64,000 bases of DNA from Odoribacter sp. AF15-53 (GCF_003479425.1 NZ_QUHC01000012.1:26720-90719); one strand, 5' to 3'; positions 53,628 through 62,134 are shown, counted from the first letter of the stretch. Translations and numbers: made by a program. Notes: a model not told the origin generated them from the sequence alone.

Positions 53628-54407
53628 ATGATCAGTCCATTAGCTTACGTTGATCCGGGAGCCAAGATCGGGAAGGATGTCACCGTGCATCCTTTCGCCT
53701 ACATCGACAAGAATGTAGAGATCGGCGACAATTGCACCATCATGCCTTACGCCAGCATCCTGAGCGGGACACGCATGGGAACGAACAACACGGTTCACCA
53801 GGGGGCCATCATCGGAGCCACCCCGCAGGATTTCAAATTCAAGGGCGAGGATACCCTGCTACTGATAGGTAACAACAACACGATCCGCGAGAAGGTGATC
53901 ATCAACCGGGGAACCGACACTTCCGACAGCACGATCGTCGGCGACGGGAATTTCCTGCTCGAAAGCGTGCATCTGGCACACGACACCCACCTCGGTAGTA
54001 ACTGCGTGCTGGGAAACGCCGCCAAGACCGCCGGCAACTGCATCGTCGACGACCACGCCATTCTCGGTAGCGGCGTGATCGTGAAACACGGGTGTCGCGT
54101 CGGCTCCTGGGCGCTGGTGAAAGACGGGTGCCGTGCCAACAAGGACGTGCCCCCTTACATCGTGGCCGCCCACAACCCGATCGCTTACTACGGGGTTAAC
54201 GCTTTTATCCTGCGCAAGGAACAAAAGCTCTCGGAAGAGATCATCGACGACATCGCCAAAGCATACCGTCAGGTGTACCAGTGTGGCACCAGCGTCGAAA
54301 ACGCCCTCGTCCGCATCCGCGAAACGATCGCCATCGGTCCGGAGGTACAATCCATCCTCACGTTTATCGAGCAGTCCACGAAAGGGCTGATCGGGACGAC
54401 GATGTGA
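53628..54407 (+). CDS. lpxA: Acyl-ACP--UDP-N-acetylglucosamine O-acyltransferase
   Basis: 259 residues, normal for LpxA. A left-handed beta-helix of hexapeptide repeats (AYVDPGAKIGKDVTVHPFAY onward). The catalytic His lies in ESVHLAHDTHLG. The C-terminal helical domain (LSEEIIDDIAKAYRQVYQCG) binds acyl-ACP. It performs the first step of lipid A synthesis. It lies 21 bp after the efflux channel gene instead of next to lpxC-fabZ, so it may be a second copy or a relocated one. Confidence 0.93.
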   Translation: MISPLAYVDPGAKIGKDVTVHPFAYIDKNVEIGDNCTIMPYASILSGTRMGTNNTVHQGAIIGATPQDFKFKGEDTLLLIGNNNTIREKVIINRGTDTSDSTIVGDGNFLLESVHLAHDTHLGSNCVLGNAAKTAGNCIVDDHAILGSGVIVKHGCRVGSWALVKDGCRANKDVPPYIVAAHNPIAYYGVNAFILRKEQKLSEEIIDDIAKAYRQVYQCGTSVENALVRIRETIAIGPEVQSILTFIEQSTKGLIGTTM

Positions 54408-54451
54408 GACACACCTTCGGGTGAGGCAAAAAATGAGGTTGTCAGAAAAGT

Positions 54452-55178
54452 CCCGTTGTCTAGAACTACCCCCTCCAACTTCCCCTTACATTGGGTGAGA
54501 GTTGATTACCAAGCGGTTTCCCCGCCTGCGTAAGGAGGGGGCAGGGGGGGTAGTTCTAGACAACGGGGCTTTTTCAATGGCCTCGCAAACAGAGGAAGAA
54601 CTGGGGACTCCTCCCCAAAGACAGGAAGTCTCGTAGCTCACCATACTAGTCGGGTTTAAGAGAAACAACGACCCCCTCCAACTACCCCTTACACTGGGGG
54701 AGAGTTGATTACCAAGCGGTTTCCCCGCCTGTGTAAGGAGGGGGCAGGGGTGGTAGTTCTAGACAACGGGGCTTTTTCAATGGCCTCGTAAACAGAGGAA
54801 GAACTGGTGACTCCTCCCCAAAGACAGGAAGTCACGTAGCTCACCATACTAGTCGGTTTTAAGAGAAACAACTACCCCCTCCAACTACCCCTTACACTGG
54901 GGGAGAGTTGATTACCAAGCGGTTTCCCCGCCTGTGTAAGGAGGGGGCAGGGGCGGTAGTTCTAGACAACGGGGCTTTTTCAATGGCCTCGTAAACAGAG
55001 GAAGAACTGGGGACTCCTCCCCAAAGACAGGAAGTCACGTAGCTCACCATCCTAGTCGGTTTTAAGAGAAACAACTACCCCCTCCAACTACCCCTTACTC
55101 TGGGTGAGAGTTGATTACCAAGCGGTTCCCCCGCCTGTGTAAGGAGGGGCAGGGGTTGTAGTTCTAGACAACGGGGCC
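54452..55178. repeat. Tandem array: 3.5 copies of a 203-bp repeat with a palindromic core
   Basis: Equivalent positions recur at 54467, 54670, 54873 and 55076, a period of exactly 203 bp. Each unit has a palindromic core of about 95 bp (left arm ACTACCCCCTCC, right arm GGAGGGG...GTAGTTCTAGACAACGG) and a unique spacer of about 110 bp. The first copy shows the full inverted ends: CCCGTTGTCTAGAACTACC at 54452 and its complement ending at 54568. The last copy stops after the core. Each spacer also carries a 60-codon minus-strand frame, judged non-coding. Confidence 0.9.
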
Positions 55179-55187
55179 TTATGAACT

Positions 55188-55528
55188 AAAAAGGGAGGTA
55201 CCCCGTGGGGGAAGAACCTCCCGAACCGTTACCCCCTGGTTGCGCCGGGCAACGGTTTTGCCACTCTACACCTTGCACATCGCGTCAAGTATCGACATAA
55301 CCAAGTCTATATATCGAGTTGGCTCTTTACAAAAAACGTACCCAATCTTAGCAATCACACCCCAATGATGGAAACGACCGATGTGATAAAACCAAGACGG
55401 GTACGTCTATGGCCATATACACGTACTCCGTCCCCAAAAAGATCACCCGGTCGTTTCTTACGTTGGGGTAAACTTTTGGTCTAGTACTTATAATAATTCA
55501 CTAAAACGGGACGAAATCTCCATCGCCC
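55188..55528 (-). ncRNA. Candidate structured non-coding RNA, about 340 nt
   Basis: On the minus strand a -7 box TATATTTG (55535-55542), with a TTTG about 22 bp upstream, precedes a gene-free stretch. The transcript would start near 55528. It has a 5' hairpin (CGGGCGA/TCGTCCCG), then a 111-nt rod at 55359-55469 with four paired blocks (ACCCCAA, AAACGACCG, GTGAT, and inner GACGG-GTACGT arms, each with its complement). Near the end CCGTTGCC can pair with GGGTAACGG. It ends in a terminator, stem GGGAGGT/ACCTCCC followed by TTTTT. It is not recognised as tmRNA, RNase P RNA, SRP RNA or a riboswitch. 6S-like function cannot be excluded. Confidence 0.6.
55189..55222 (-). terminator. Terminator of the candidate RNA
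   Basis: On the minus strand GGGAGGTT...TACCTCCC closes a G/C-rich inner hairpin (CCCC/GGGG) and is followed by TTTTTAG. Confidence 0.7.
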
Positions 55529-55534
55529 GTGGTG

Positions 55535-55568
55535 CAAATATAGGAATAAATTTTTAACAATATTCAAA
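55535..55568 (-). promoter_or_regulatory. Promoter of the candidate RNA
   Basis: Minus-strand TTTG (55565-55568) and TATATTTG (55535-55542), 22-bp spacer. The -7 box is identical to that of tRNA-Phe in this window. Confidence 0.6.
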
Positions 55569-55625
55569 ATAGCTGCTAAATACATGAGAATCATACAAAA
55601 TCCACAAAGAAAAGATGATAAGTTT

Positions 55626-55748
55626 GAGGACTACCACTACCCCCCAACCCCTCCTTACACGGGAGGGGAAATGAACGCGAGGAGACACTTCTATCAAGCA
55701 TCTCGGCACTCACTCACCCCGTGCAAGGGGAAGCCGGGAGGGGTAGAT
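55626..55748. repeat. Palindromic intergenic repeat, subfamily B
   Basis: Same structure as 46762-46875: C-rich left arm (CCCCCCAACCCCTCC), interior GCGAGGAGACACTTCTA, and right arm CCGTGCAAGGGG...GGGAGGGGTAGATGGAAA. It ends 36 bp before the stop of the minus-strand gene at 55784. Confidence 0.7.
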
Positions 55749-55783
55749 GGAAAACTAAAAGCACAATTACCGTTCGCGGGCGA

Positions 55784-56830
55784 CTACCGTTTCGCTTTCC
55801 GGATGGCGGCGGCTTCTTGCGCTTTCTTCTTCTGACGTTGTTTCAGCTCGCCGAGTAATTCCCCGTACACGTGCATCCGTTCGGCAAAAGGAGTCATTTC
55901 TGCTTCCTCGCCGGGGGTGTCCTCGCACAGGTCGTCGAGCAAGTCATCGAGCTGGCGATTTCTCTCGCTGGCGGGGGTCGACATCACCGCTTTCGCGGCT
56001 TCCTCCCGCTCCTTCCCGCGAGCTGCAGCCCTCGCTTCGAGTTCCTGGTCAACCAGCGCATTGAGCTTGTCGAGCGACTTGTTGACTGAGATTCTCAGTT
56101 TCATGTCCTTGACCATCCGGCTGACGGCCACCCGGTTCGAGTCTCCTTCCAAGATACAAACGGAATTGGAAGTCTTCTTCCCCTTGACGCGGCACGTGAA
56201 GGCATACGCGAAAAGCGTGTCGAGATTCACGCCTTCGGGAAGACTCACCGAGGTACTCCCCTCTTCCGAGCGATCGCGCAGCTTCGTAACACTACAGAAG
56301 TGGCTCGTGGGATCGTACAACACGCCCCGGGCGAAATCATCGGGCAGGCGATCGGAACCCAGCAAGGAGTCTTTCTCCTGGGTGAACATCACGGAGCGCC
56401 CCTCTTCGTCGAGCGTCGCGGTCACCGTGATACCCGGGAGGTTCCCCGTGGCCAGAATCATTTTCTGGTAATCGACAAGGTACGTGTACTGCAAGTTGAC
56501 TTTCACCTTGGGATTGTACTCCTTCGTGGGGTCAATCTTCACTGCCGTCGCCACGCCGGCCACGGAGTTGAATCCCACGAACTTGGCATGACCGCAGGCC
56601 TCTTTCCCGTTATCGGGGAAACCCGCTCGGGAAGCCGGGAGCAAGTATCCCCCCTCCCGTCCCAGCCCACCGAACGCAGCATCGTTCTCCGCCACGTTCT
56701 CGACAAGGAGAGATTTCTTGTTCGTCTTGGCACGAGTAATCATCGTTAATCTCTCGAACGGGTGCGGGTAGAACACCTGATCATCGAAAGATCCACTCGC
56801 GTAGGTACAACCGCTTAATCTTTTTTTCAT
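55784..56830 (-). CDS. DUF6266-like protein with charged C-terminal tail
   Basis: 348 residues, no clear signal. The first 240 residues show DUF6266-like features: an N-terminal YASGSFDDQVFYPHPF stretch, AAFGGLGREGGYLLP, a beta-rich part with LLGSDRLPDDFARGVLYDPT, and LFAYAFTCRVKGKKTSNSVC (the Y-x-F-x-x-S/K-x-x-x-x-S-N-S motif). The last 100 residues are a highly charged helical, probably coiled-coil tail (EARAAARGKEREEAAKAV, then ELKQRQKKKAQEAAAIRKAK). This is longer than other members here. Function unknown. It is divergent from the related gene at 57209. Confidence 0.5.
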   Translation of the reverse strand: MKKRLSGCTYASGSFDDQVFYPHPFERLTMITRAKTNKKSLLVENVAENDAAFGGLGREGGYLLPASRAGFPDNGKEACGHAKFVGFNSVAGVATAVKIDPTKEYNPKVKVNLQYTYLVDYQKMILATGNLPGITVTATLDEEGRSVMFTQEKDSLLGSDRLPDDFARGVLYDPTSHFCSVTKLRDRSEEGSTSVSLPEGVNLDTLFAYAFTCRVKGKKTSNSVCILEGDSNRVAVSRMVKDMKLRISVNKSLDKLNALVDQELEARAAARGKEREEAAKAVMSTPASERNRQLDDLLDDLCEDTPGEEAEMTPFAERMHVYGELLGELKQRQKKKAQEAAAIRKAKR

Positions 56831-57070
56831 AGTTGTAAATTTTAAATTAATAAATTAGTTACCCTCCGGCCACCCATCACAACCCACCTGCGTGAGTTAT
56901 CCATTCACAAGTTACGACAATAAATATCATTTTCAAAGCTTGAAAATGTTAAATTTTAATATTTTTTAACATCTACAAAGTGTCTCTAAACCTGATCTCG
57001 ACCGGTGGAAGACAAAGCACTAATTTCCAGAGGAGTATCCACCTACCTCGCACCGTATCCGACCCGCTTA

Positions 57071-57160
57071 CTTATCTGGAACTTATCTGGAACTTAACTG
57101 GAACTTATCTGGGTTTCATTGTTAAGTAGTTGTTTAATTCCAAATATATTCTTATCTTCA
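57071..57160 (+). promoter_or_regulatory. Promoter with four 11-bp direct repeats upstream of a DUF6266-like gene
   Basis: Four units of 11 bp at 57071-57113: CTTATCTGGAA twice, CTTAACTGGAA, then CTTATCTGGG. After 16 bp comes TTG (57130-57132), a 20-bp spacer, and the -7-like TATCTTCA (57153-57160). The start codon is at 57209. Layout and spacing match 24610-24700; the units share C-T-T-A-x-C-Y-G-x-x-A. The rest of 56831-57208 is AT-rich with no gene. Confidence 0.6.
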
Positions 57161-57208
57161 TGACGTGGAAAGGTTCCGGAGAGATTGTTACACCCTAAAT
57201 CGAAAGTC

Positions 57209-57874
57209 ATGGAAACGCTTGACCAAAACTCGCCACGTCCCCGCAAATACCGTGTTAACGGGATCACGTACTACAATCGCATGGGAAAACTCTGCCAGAT
57301 GTCCAGCACGCGGGAAACCGTGAAAATACCGCCGACGGAAAAACAAATCGAGAGCCGGGAGGCGCTCCATGTCTCTGTAAGTTTCGCAAATAACTTTTTC
57401 ATGGTTTGCGACGCCCTCGTCCCGGCATGGGATCTCCTCGGTCTACTCCTGCAGAAGGAACGAATGGCGGCCTTCAAAAAGGTCAATTTCCCGGTTTTCG
57501 ACCCCGTGACGCTGGGCGTGGACTACTTCCCCGATTTCATCTTCTGCGTGGGTGATCTCGTGCCACCGCGGAAGGTGGAAGTACGCCGCGACGGATGGAC
57601 GTTGTTCATCGACTGGACCATTCCCGCCCGCGAGTACGGTCTCTCCCGGCCCGATGACAAGCTGATCGTGGGGTACTTCTACGCCTCCCGGCCGGACGCG
57701 CCGCACTTGCTGACGAGGATATCCTTCACCCGCGACGAGTGCCACGCCGAGGTCAAGATACCCGCCCGGAAATTCCCCGTGACGGAGGGCCTGCACGTTT
57801 ACATCATGTTCCGCAGCCACGACTGGTCGGCCTACTCGAACAGCCGCTACGGGGGACTGGTGTACGGGGCGTAA
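57209..57874 (+). CDS. DUF6266-like protein
   Basis: 221 residues from METLDQNSPRPRKYRVNGIT at 57209, chosen over an in-frame TTG eight codons earlier. N-terminal basic stretch (YYNRMGKLCQMSSTRETVKI), helical middle, beta-rich C-terminus with PDDKLIVGYFYASRPDAPHL and HVYIMFRSHDWSAYSNSRYG, the same closing pattern as the other three members. No signal peptide. The promoter has an 11-bp repeat array as at 24766. Function unknown. Codon use is GC-rich. Confidence 0.55.
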   Translation: METLDQNSPRPRKYRVNGITYYNRMGKLCQMSSTRETVKIPPTEKQIESREALHVSVSFANNFFMVCDALVPAWDLLGLLLQKERMAAFKKVNFPVFDPVTLGVDYFPDFIFCVGDLVPPRKVEVRRDGWTLFIDWTIPAREYGLSRPDDKLIVGYFYASRPDAPHLLTRISFTRDECHAEVKIPARKFPVTEGLHVYIMFRSHDWSAYSNSRYGGLVYGA

Positions 57875-57988
57875 GTCGCCCGGCGAGAAAATATATTTTT
57901 TTACCCGTGATATATTTCCTATCAAACAAAATATCACGTATCTTCGCAACATGACAAACACGACAGTTAAATCGGATTTGGTATTGTA

Positions 57989-58134
57989 AAGAGACGGTCT
58001 AAAAAGTCTCGTCTTCACGAATGCACTACTCCCTCCGGCTCCTCCCCCTTGCACGGGTGAGAGCTGATTACCAGGCGGTGAACCGCCCAAGCAAAGAGTG
58101 GTAGTTTCGTGTAAATAGACTTTCCAGGCAGCCT
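57989..58134. repeat. Palindromic intergenic repeat, diverged copy
   Basis: Left end GAGACGGTCTAAAAAGTC and right end GACTTTCCAGGCAGCCTC are partly complementary. The interior CTACTCCCTCCGGCTCC...GAGAGCTGATTACCAGGCGG...GGTAGTTTCGTG matches the core at 54467 and 26830. The rest of 57875-58260 shows no gene. Confidence 0.65.
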
Positions 58135-58260
58135 CTTCCCTCGCTCCCTCCCGGATATTCATTCGAGAGCGGTTTCGTATTATTATAATTTTAGTTTTTA
58201 ATCGCATGCGGTGACGAAAGCATTTTCATGCCTTCACGCGCACGCAATACAATAAAGATC

Positions 58261-59037
58261 ATGAGTAACGAAAATAAAACAATTCACGAATTCGATTTCA
58301 ATTTAATATGCGAATTTTTTTCCAACATGAAACGTCAGGGCCCCGGAAGTCCCGAGGTAACGCTCAAAGCACTCGGTTTCGTCGATAACCTCACCGAACA
58401 ATCCCGCGTCGCCGATCTCGGTTGCGGCACGGGTGGGCAGACGATGACGCTTGCCCAACACACCCGGGGAAAGATCACCGGGCTTGACCTGTTTCCCGAT
58501 TTTATCAACATCTTCAATCGCAACGCAAGGCGATTAGGCTTGCAAGACCGCGTAAAAGGCATCGTCGGCTCGATGGACAACCTTCCTTTCCAGCACGGGG
58601 AACTGGACCTGATCTGGTCGGAAGGAGCCATTTATAACATCGGCTTCGAGCGGGGATTGAACGAGTGGCGCAAATACCTGAAAACGGGAGGGTATATCGC
58701 CGTCACCGAAAGTTCATGGTTCACGGATGAACGCCCCGTGGAAATCAACAACTTCTGGATGAACGCATATCCCGAGATAGACACGATTCCCCACCAGATA
58801 GCCAAGATACACGAGGCGGGATACCTCCCCGTCGCCACCTTCGTCCTGCCGGAAAATTGCTGGACGGAGCATTATTTCGCACCCAAGGTTGCGGTTCAGG
58901 AGATGTTTCTCGATAAATACGCGGGGAATAAAACCGTCGAGGAATTCGTCAGGCTGCAATATCATGAAGAAGAATTATACCGCAAGTATAAAAAATTCTA
59001 CGGCTACGTATTCTTCATCGCTAAAAAGATAGAATGA
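58261..59037 (+). CDS. SAM-dependent class I methyltransferase
   Basis: 258 residues from [20 protein letters not shown] at 58261; an upstream in-frame ATG at 58228 adds 11 residues. Motif [19 protein letters not shown], motif [12 protein letters not shown], and post-[21 protein letters not shown] are typical of small-molecule methyltransferases (UbiE-like). Cytoplasmic. Substrate unknown. It is the last gene before the tRNA-Thr fragment. Confidence 0.85.
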   Translation: MSNENKTIHEFDFNLICEFFSNMKRQGPGSPEVTLKALGFVDNLTEQSRVADLGCGTGGQTMTLAQHTRGKITGLDLFPDFINIFNRNARRLGLQDRVKGIVGSMDNLPFQHGELDLIWSEGAIYNIGFERGLNEWRKYLKTGGYIAVTESSWFTDERPVEINNFWMNAYPEIDTIPHQIAKIHEAGYLPVATFVLPENCWTEHYFAPKVAVQEMFLDKYAGNKTVEEFVRLQYHEEELYRKYKKFYGYVFFIAKKIE

Positions 59038-59134
59038 TGATTCATTTCTATCAAACAGTGCCGGTATTCTTTCAACGGGAATACCGCGCTGTTGTTTGGC
59101 TCCACGAGAGCCCCCAAAGCCCTCCTTTGTACAC

Positions 59135-59170
59135 AAAAAAGAGGCTAAACCTCTTCGGATAGCCTCTTTT
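59135..59170. terminator. Terminator between the methyltransferase gene and the tRNA-Thr fragment
   Basis: Inverted arms AAAAGAGGCTA and TAGCCTCTTTT around CTCTTCGG. It works on both strands and lies 24 bp past the tRNA 3' end, so it is probably the original tRNA-Thr terminator. Confidence 0.75.
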
Positions 59171-59193
59171 ATTCGTTAACTGAATGATTCCAG

Positions 59194-59240
59194 TGGAGCC
59201 AATTGGGGGACTCGAACCCCAGACCTACGCATTACGAATG
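59194..59240 (-). tRNA. tRNA-Thr(CGT) 3' fragment: probable attachment site (att)
   Basis: On the minus strand this is the 3' part of a tRNA: anticodon loop with CGT in CATTCGTAATGCGT, variable AGGTC, T-arm GGGGTTCGAGTCCCC, acceptor 3' strand AATTGGC, then T and CCA. The 5' half (acceptor, D-arm, 5' anticodon stem) is missing; unrelated AT-rich sequence follows at 59241. Tyrosine integrases commonly recombine in such tRNA 3' ends and leave a fragment at one end of the element. The full tRNA gene would lie beyond the right edge. Confidence 0.75.
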
Positions 59241-59891
59241 ATAAAATCAAATACACAATACAATAATGATAATCAAAATATTACAAAACCAAAATAATTC
59301 ACTCCGTAAAACATTTGTAAAACACACGTCGCATTTTATCCCTTATATATTTGATTTGATCGTACCAATTGTAATAGTATAACCTTATTTCCATCATCAT
59401 CTTCACAAACGCCCCTAATTGAATCAAAAAGAGCATCATGATAGTGTTAAACCGTCCAACTTTTCGGGGGCGCATCAAATTCCCTACTCTTTGTTCATTT
59501 TTTCCTTAAGATTGTTGTAATATATCCCCAAGATCAATTACGTCTATTTTGTTAGCCATCTTCTTAATGGTAAAACAACAGGAGAAATACACGCTCTCGA
59601 TAATAAATGACGTTTCCGTGATGGTTTCAAGTTTTAAACATACTCGTGTTTAATGGAACGTGATATTGATGATAAAATTGAAACACTACAAGCGCAATTT
59701 ACTCTCTCTTTCGAGGATCTTATCAAGAAGCTTATTGAAAACACTGCAAAAAAAAATGATTAATAAACAAACTCCTTATAATTTATAAAAAGACAAAATT
59801 TACTACTATTTCTTAGTAGCAAATACATTAACCAAAAATGAACAAAAACAAGAGATTAGCCTCGTTTTTGTTCATCCTCGTTCTTGATGAA
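59241..59891. other. AT-rich stretch at the left end of the putative integrated element
   Basis: No gene of normal size. It contains the small open frame at 59653-59763. The sequence is much richer in A+T than the region to the left. Confidence 0.5.
59653..59763 (+). CDS. Possible 36-residue acidic helical peptide
   Basis: The frame starts MERDIDDKIETLQAQFTLSF and ends ENTAKKND before TAA. It is predicted to be one amphipathic helix with heptad-like spacing. No clear ribosome-binding site or promoter, and no family recognised. It may be a remnant. Confidence 0.25.
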   Translation: MERDIDDKIETLQAQFTLSFEDLIKKLIENTAKKND

Positions 59892-60344
59892 TTATTTATT
59901 CAAAAAAGATTTAAATGGAACTTTAGATACAAAATTTTTTTTCTTCTGTTTATCTCTTATAGCTTCCATATTTTCTTTTGCTAAACTGGAACCATTACCA
60001 AAAGCAATATATTCAATAGCTCCAGTATCCTCCCAAAAGTAAACTTCAACCAAATAATTCCATTCTAATTTATACTTAGTCGTGTCATACTCATACGTGA
60101 GTTTGTAGAATGCCCGTCCTTTATTTGCTCCTTCAGGAGAAATTATACGAGATATCTTAACGTTTATATGTTCCGTGTAATAACGTTCATCTCCAAACTC
60201 TAAAATTATTTTTTTTGCAGACTCCAACATTATACTATCCCGTGCTGATTTTGATAAATCTTTTAATGACTGGGAATATGTATTCATTGTACAACATATC
60301 AACAATAATACTGATCCGATAAAACAATAAAATAATTTATTCAT
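59892..60344 (-). CDS. Uncharacterised secreted protein
   Basis: 150 residues with a signal peptide (LFYCFIGSVLLLICCTMNTY), the Cys-Cys possibly a lipobox. The mature part has a helical start and beta strands with FYKLTYEYDTTKYKLEWNYL, then a basic tail (DKQKKKNFVSKVPFKSFLNK). Not recognised. It is 17 bp after the large lipoprotein gene on the same strand. AT-rich codons suggest transfer with the element. Confidence 0.6.
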   Translation of the reverse strand: MNKLFYCFIGSVLLLICCTMNTYSQSLKDLSKSARDSIMLESAKKIILEFGDERYYTEHINVKISRIISPEGANKGRAFYKLTYEYDTTKYKLEWNYLVEVYFWEDTGAIEYIAFGNGSSLAKENMEAIRDKQKKKNFVSKVPFKSFLNK

Positions 60345-60361
60345 AATTCAAAAATTTATTA

Positions 60362-62134
60362 TTAATTCAAAGGTCTTCTATATACACCAAAATGAGAATA
60401 AGTAGCAGGATCATCAAGACTATGTCCTGGCATTATCATCATTCCTGATCCATAGGGATTAGATACTCCTATATAATCATATACAATCCCAACTACACCT
60501 AATAGTTGAGTAGCTTCAATATCTTGAGTTGATGGGCCAACTTTCTTTCCTGTAGCTAGATACGTGCATGCTGTGTGCGTATAAAAAAAACCAACAAAAT
60601 AACACGTTTCGCTCTCCCGCGACGGATATTCGACTTCTATAGTTGCATGTTCATCAGGGCCAGCTTCATTTCCACTAAATTCCTCAAACTTGTATGTCTT
60701 TTCCTGAGCATCAATATAGATATAACAACCCAATTCTTGACGTTTAGATTCTGTCGTGTTTTGAATTGTTTTGGTCCATAAATTTGTCATCTGGGTTTGA
60801 ATTTGCATATTATTGACAATGTCATGATATGAAGGGTACAATTCTTTCACGCGAAGAACTTCACTAAAAACTTGTCGATCTTCAATGTTAGCTCGAACTC
60901 TAATATCCCATTCTCCTGGTTTTGTTGCTATACGTGTGAGTCTTGCCTCCATCCCTCTATAAATAGGAGTCCACGCACCACTATTAGCCGGTGCCATCTC
61001 AAAGAAATACAACGTAGGAAAATATGCTCCATTTGGAGTTTTTGGTCTTGCCCAAAGCACATAGTCATTTAATAATGCAACTTCTTCGTCACTAAGTAGT
61101 AATTCAACACCAAAACAATCACATGGAAGACAATTCGGAGAGGTTGGAGTTACACATTTCAAACAGTATGGACATTTTTCATCTGTACAAGGTTCTTCCG
61201 GTTTTTCCGGAATTACGGGTCTTTCATATTCTGGAATACTTCCACCATTGCCCAATGTCGAATGATAAAATGGCCCTGCGATAAGCATTCCCCAATATAC
61301 ATTTGAAACAAAAGAGCGCCCTCGCATATTCTGAGAAATATCATTCATGTAATCCCACATGGCATTTTTCATATCAATAGTCGGATCTGAAACCATAAAC
61401 CAAATCTCGGCACTATTCGTTTTTATATCTGTACGTGCGCGCCATTTAATAGCTGGATTTTTCTTACACAAAGTTTCATATGCATCTTTTAAAAAAATAT
61501 CAGAAATTGTTTTTTGGGAAAGAGCCCATGCAGTTAGAGGAGGAGCAACCCAGTATATTATATCAAATTTTATATATACTTTATATGGATATTCTTCCAT
61601 ATTTTGAGCAAAATTAATTCTTTCATATTCAGTATACAATTCTCCATTATTCCACTTGTTAACAAAATCACACAACTTGTCACTAACTTCTAATCCCTGA
61701 TTTTTGTATTGTAAAAAACGAGAAGAATAGAGATATAATTCCAAGCCATTGAGATTATTTAAAAAATCTTGATCAATTAAAATACTTTGATCTAATTTTG
61801 TATTATTCGGATTAATATCTGCCTCATTCACCGTTCTAAATATCAGATAACTTTCTATTATTCCTGTTTTTTTATTTTTCAATGGAGCACTAAAAATATA
61901 CCCATATTTTTCAGTACAAGAAAGTTCTGTATAGTCAAGTAATATCTCCGAACATTTTTGTAATTCAAGGAATTTATCATCTATGTCATTTTGCTGAAGT
62001 TTTGAAAAAAGAATCTTCCCCATCTCATTATTTCCCGTGTAAGTTAACGTTTCCACTCCAATATCCAATTCTTCAAACGAATCCATGCATGAATATACAA
62101 ATATCAATAATAAAATACATCCAAATTTATTCAT
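60362..62134 (-). CDS. Large uncharacterised lipoprotein with a Cys-rich linker
   Basis: About 590 residues from MNKFGCILLLIFVYSCMDSF at 62134; an ATG 11 codons upstream is also open. Lipid Cys at about 16. Residues about 325-345 hold a Cys-rich segment (C-x4-C-x2-C-x2-C, then C-x4-C-x-C, including DEKCPYCLKCV), a possible metal site. Beta-rich segments follow, including a WDIRVRANIEDRQVF strand region. Not recognised. Very AT-rich. With the gene at 59892 it forms a two-gene unit between the att-like site and phage-type genes, so cargo ('moron') status is inferred. Confidence 0.6.
   Translation of the reverse strand: MNKFGCILLLIFVYSCMDSFEELDIGVETLTYTGNNEMGKILFSKLQQNDIDDKFLELQKCSEILLDYTELSCTEKYGYIFSAPLKNKKTGIIESYLIFRTVNEADINPNNTKLDQSILIDQDFLNNLNGLELYLYSSRFLQYKNQGLEVSDKLCDFVNKWNNGELYTEYERINFAQNMEEYPYKVYIKFDIIYWVAPPLTAWALSQKTISDIFLKDAYETLCKKNPAIKWRARTDIKTNSAEIWFMVSDPTIDMKNAMWDYMNDISQNMRGRSFVSNVYWGMLIAGPFYHSTLGNGGSIPEYERPVIPEKPEEPCTDEKCPYCLKCVTPTSPNCLPCDCFGVELLLSDEEVALLNDYVLWARPKTPNGAYFPTLYFFEMAPANSGAWTPIYRGMEARLTRIATKPGEWDIRVRANIEDRQVFSEVLRVKELYPSYHDIVNNMQIQTQMTNLWTKTIQNTTESKRQELGCYIYIDAQEKTYKFEEFSGNEAGPDEHATIEVEYPSRESETCYFVGFFYTHTACTYLATGKKVGPSTQDIEATQLLGVVGIVYDYIGVSNPYGSGMMIMPGHSLDDPATYSHFGVYRRPLN

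Noticed and set aside
54486..55074. Three similar 60-codon minus-strand frames (MFLL-P-SMVSY...), one per 203-bp unit
   Set aside because: They are carried by the recent tandem repeat, have no ribosome-binding or family signature, and run into the palindromic core. Their similarity only reflects the duplication.
54452..55178. Possible CRISPR array
   Set aside because: The units are 203 bp, and the spacers are as conserved as the repeats. No cas genes lie nearby.
55188..55528. tmRNA, RNase P RNA or SRP RNA
   Set aside because: No tag-peptide frame or tRNA-like ends, no GAGGAAAGTC core, and no GGAA/AGCAGCC SRP loop could be found on either strand.
59520..59580. 17-codon minus-strand frame starting MANKIDVIDLG
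   Set aside because: Too short and with no supporting signal; possibly a remnant, but nothing shows translation.
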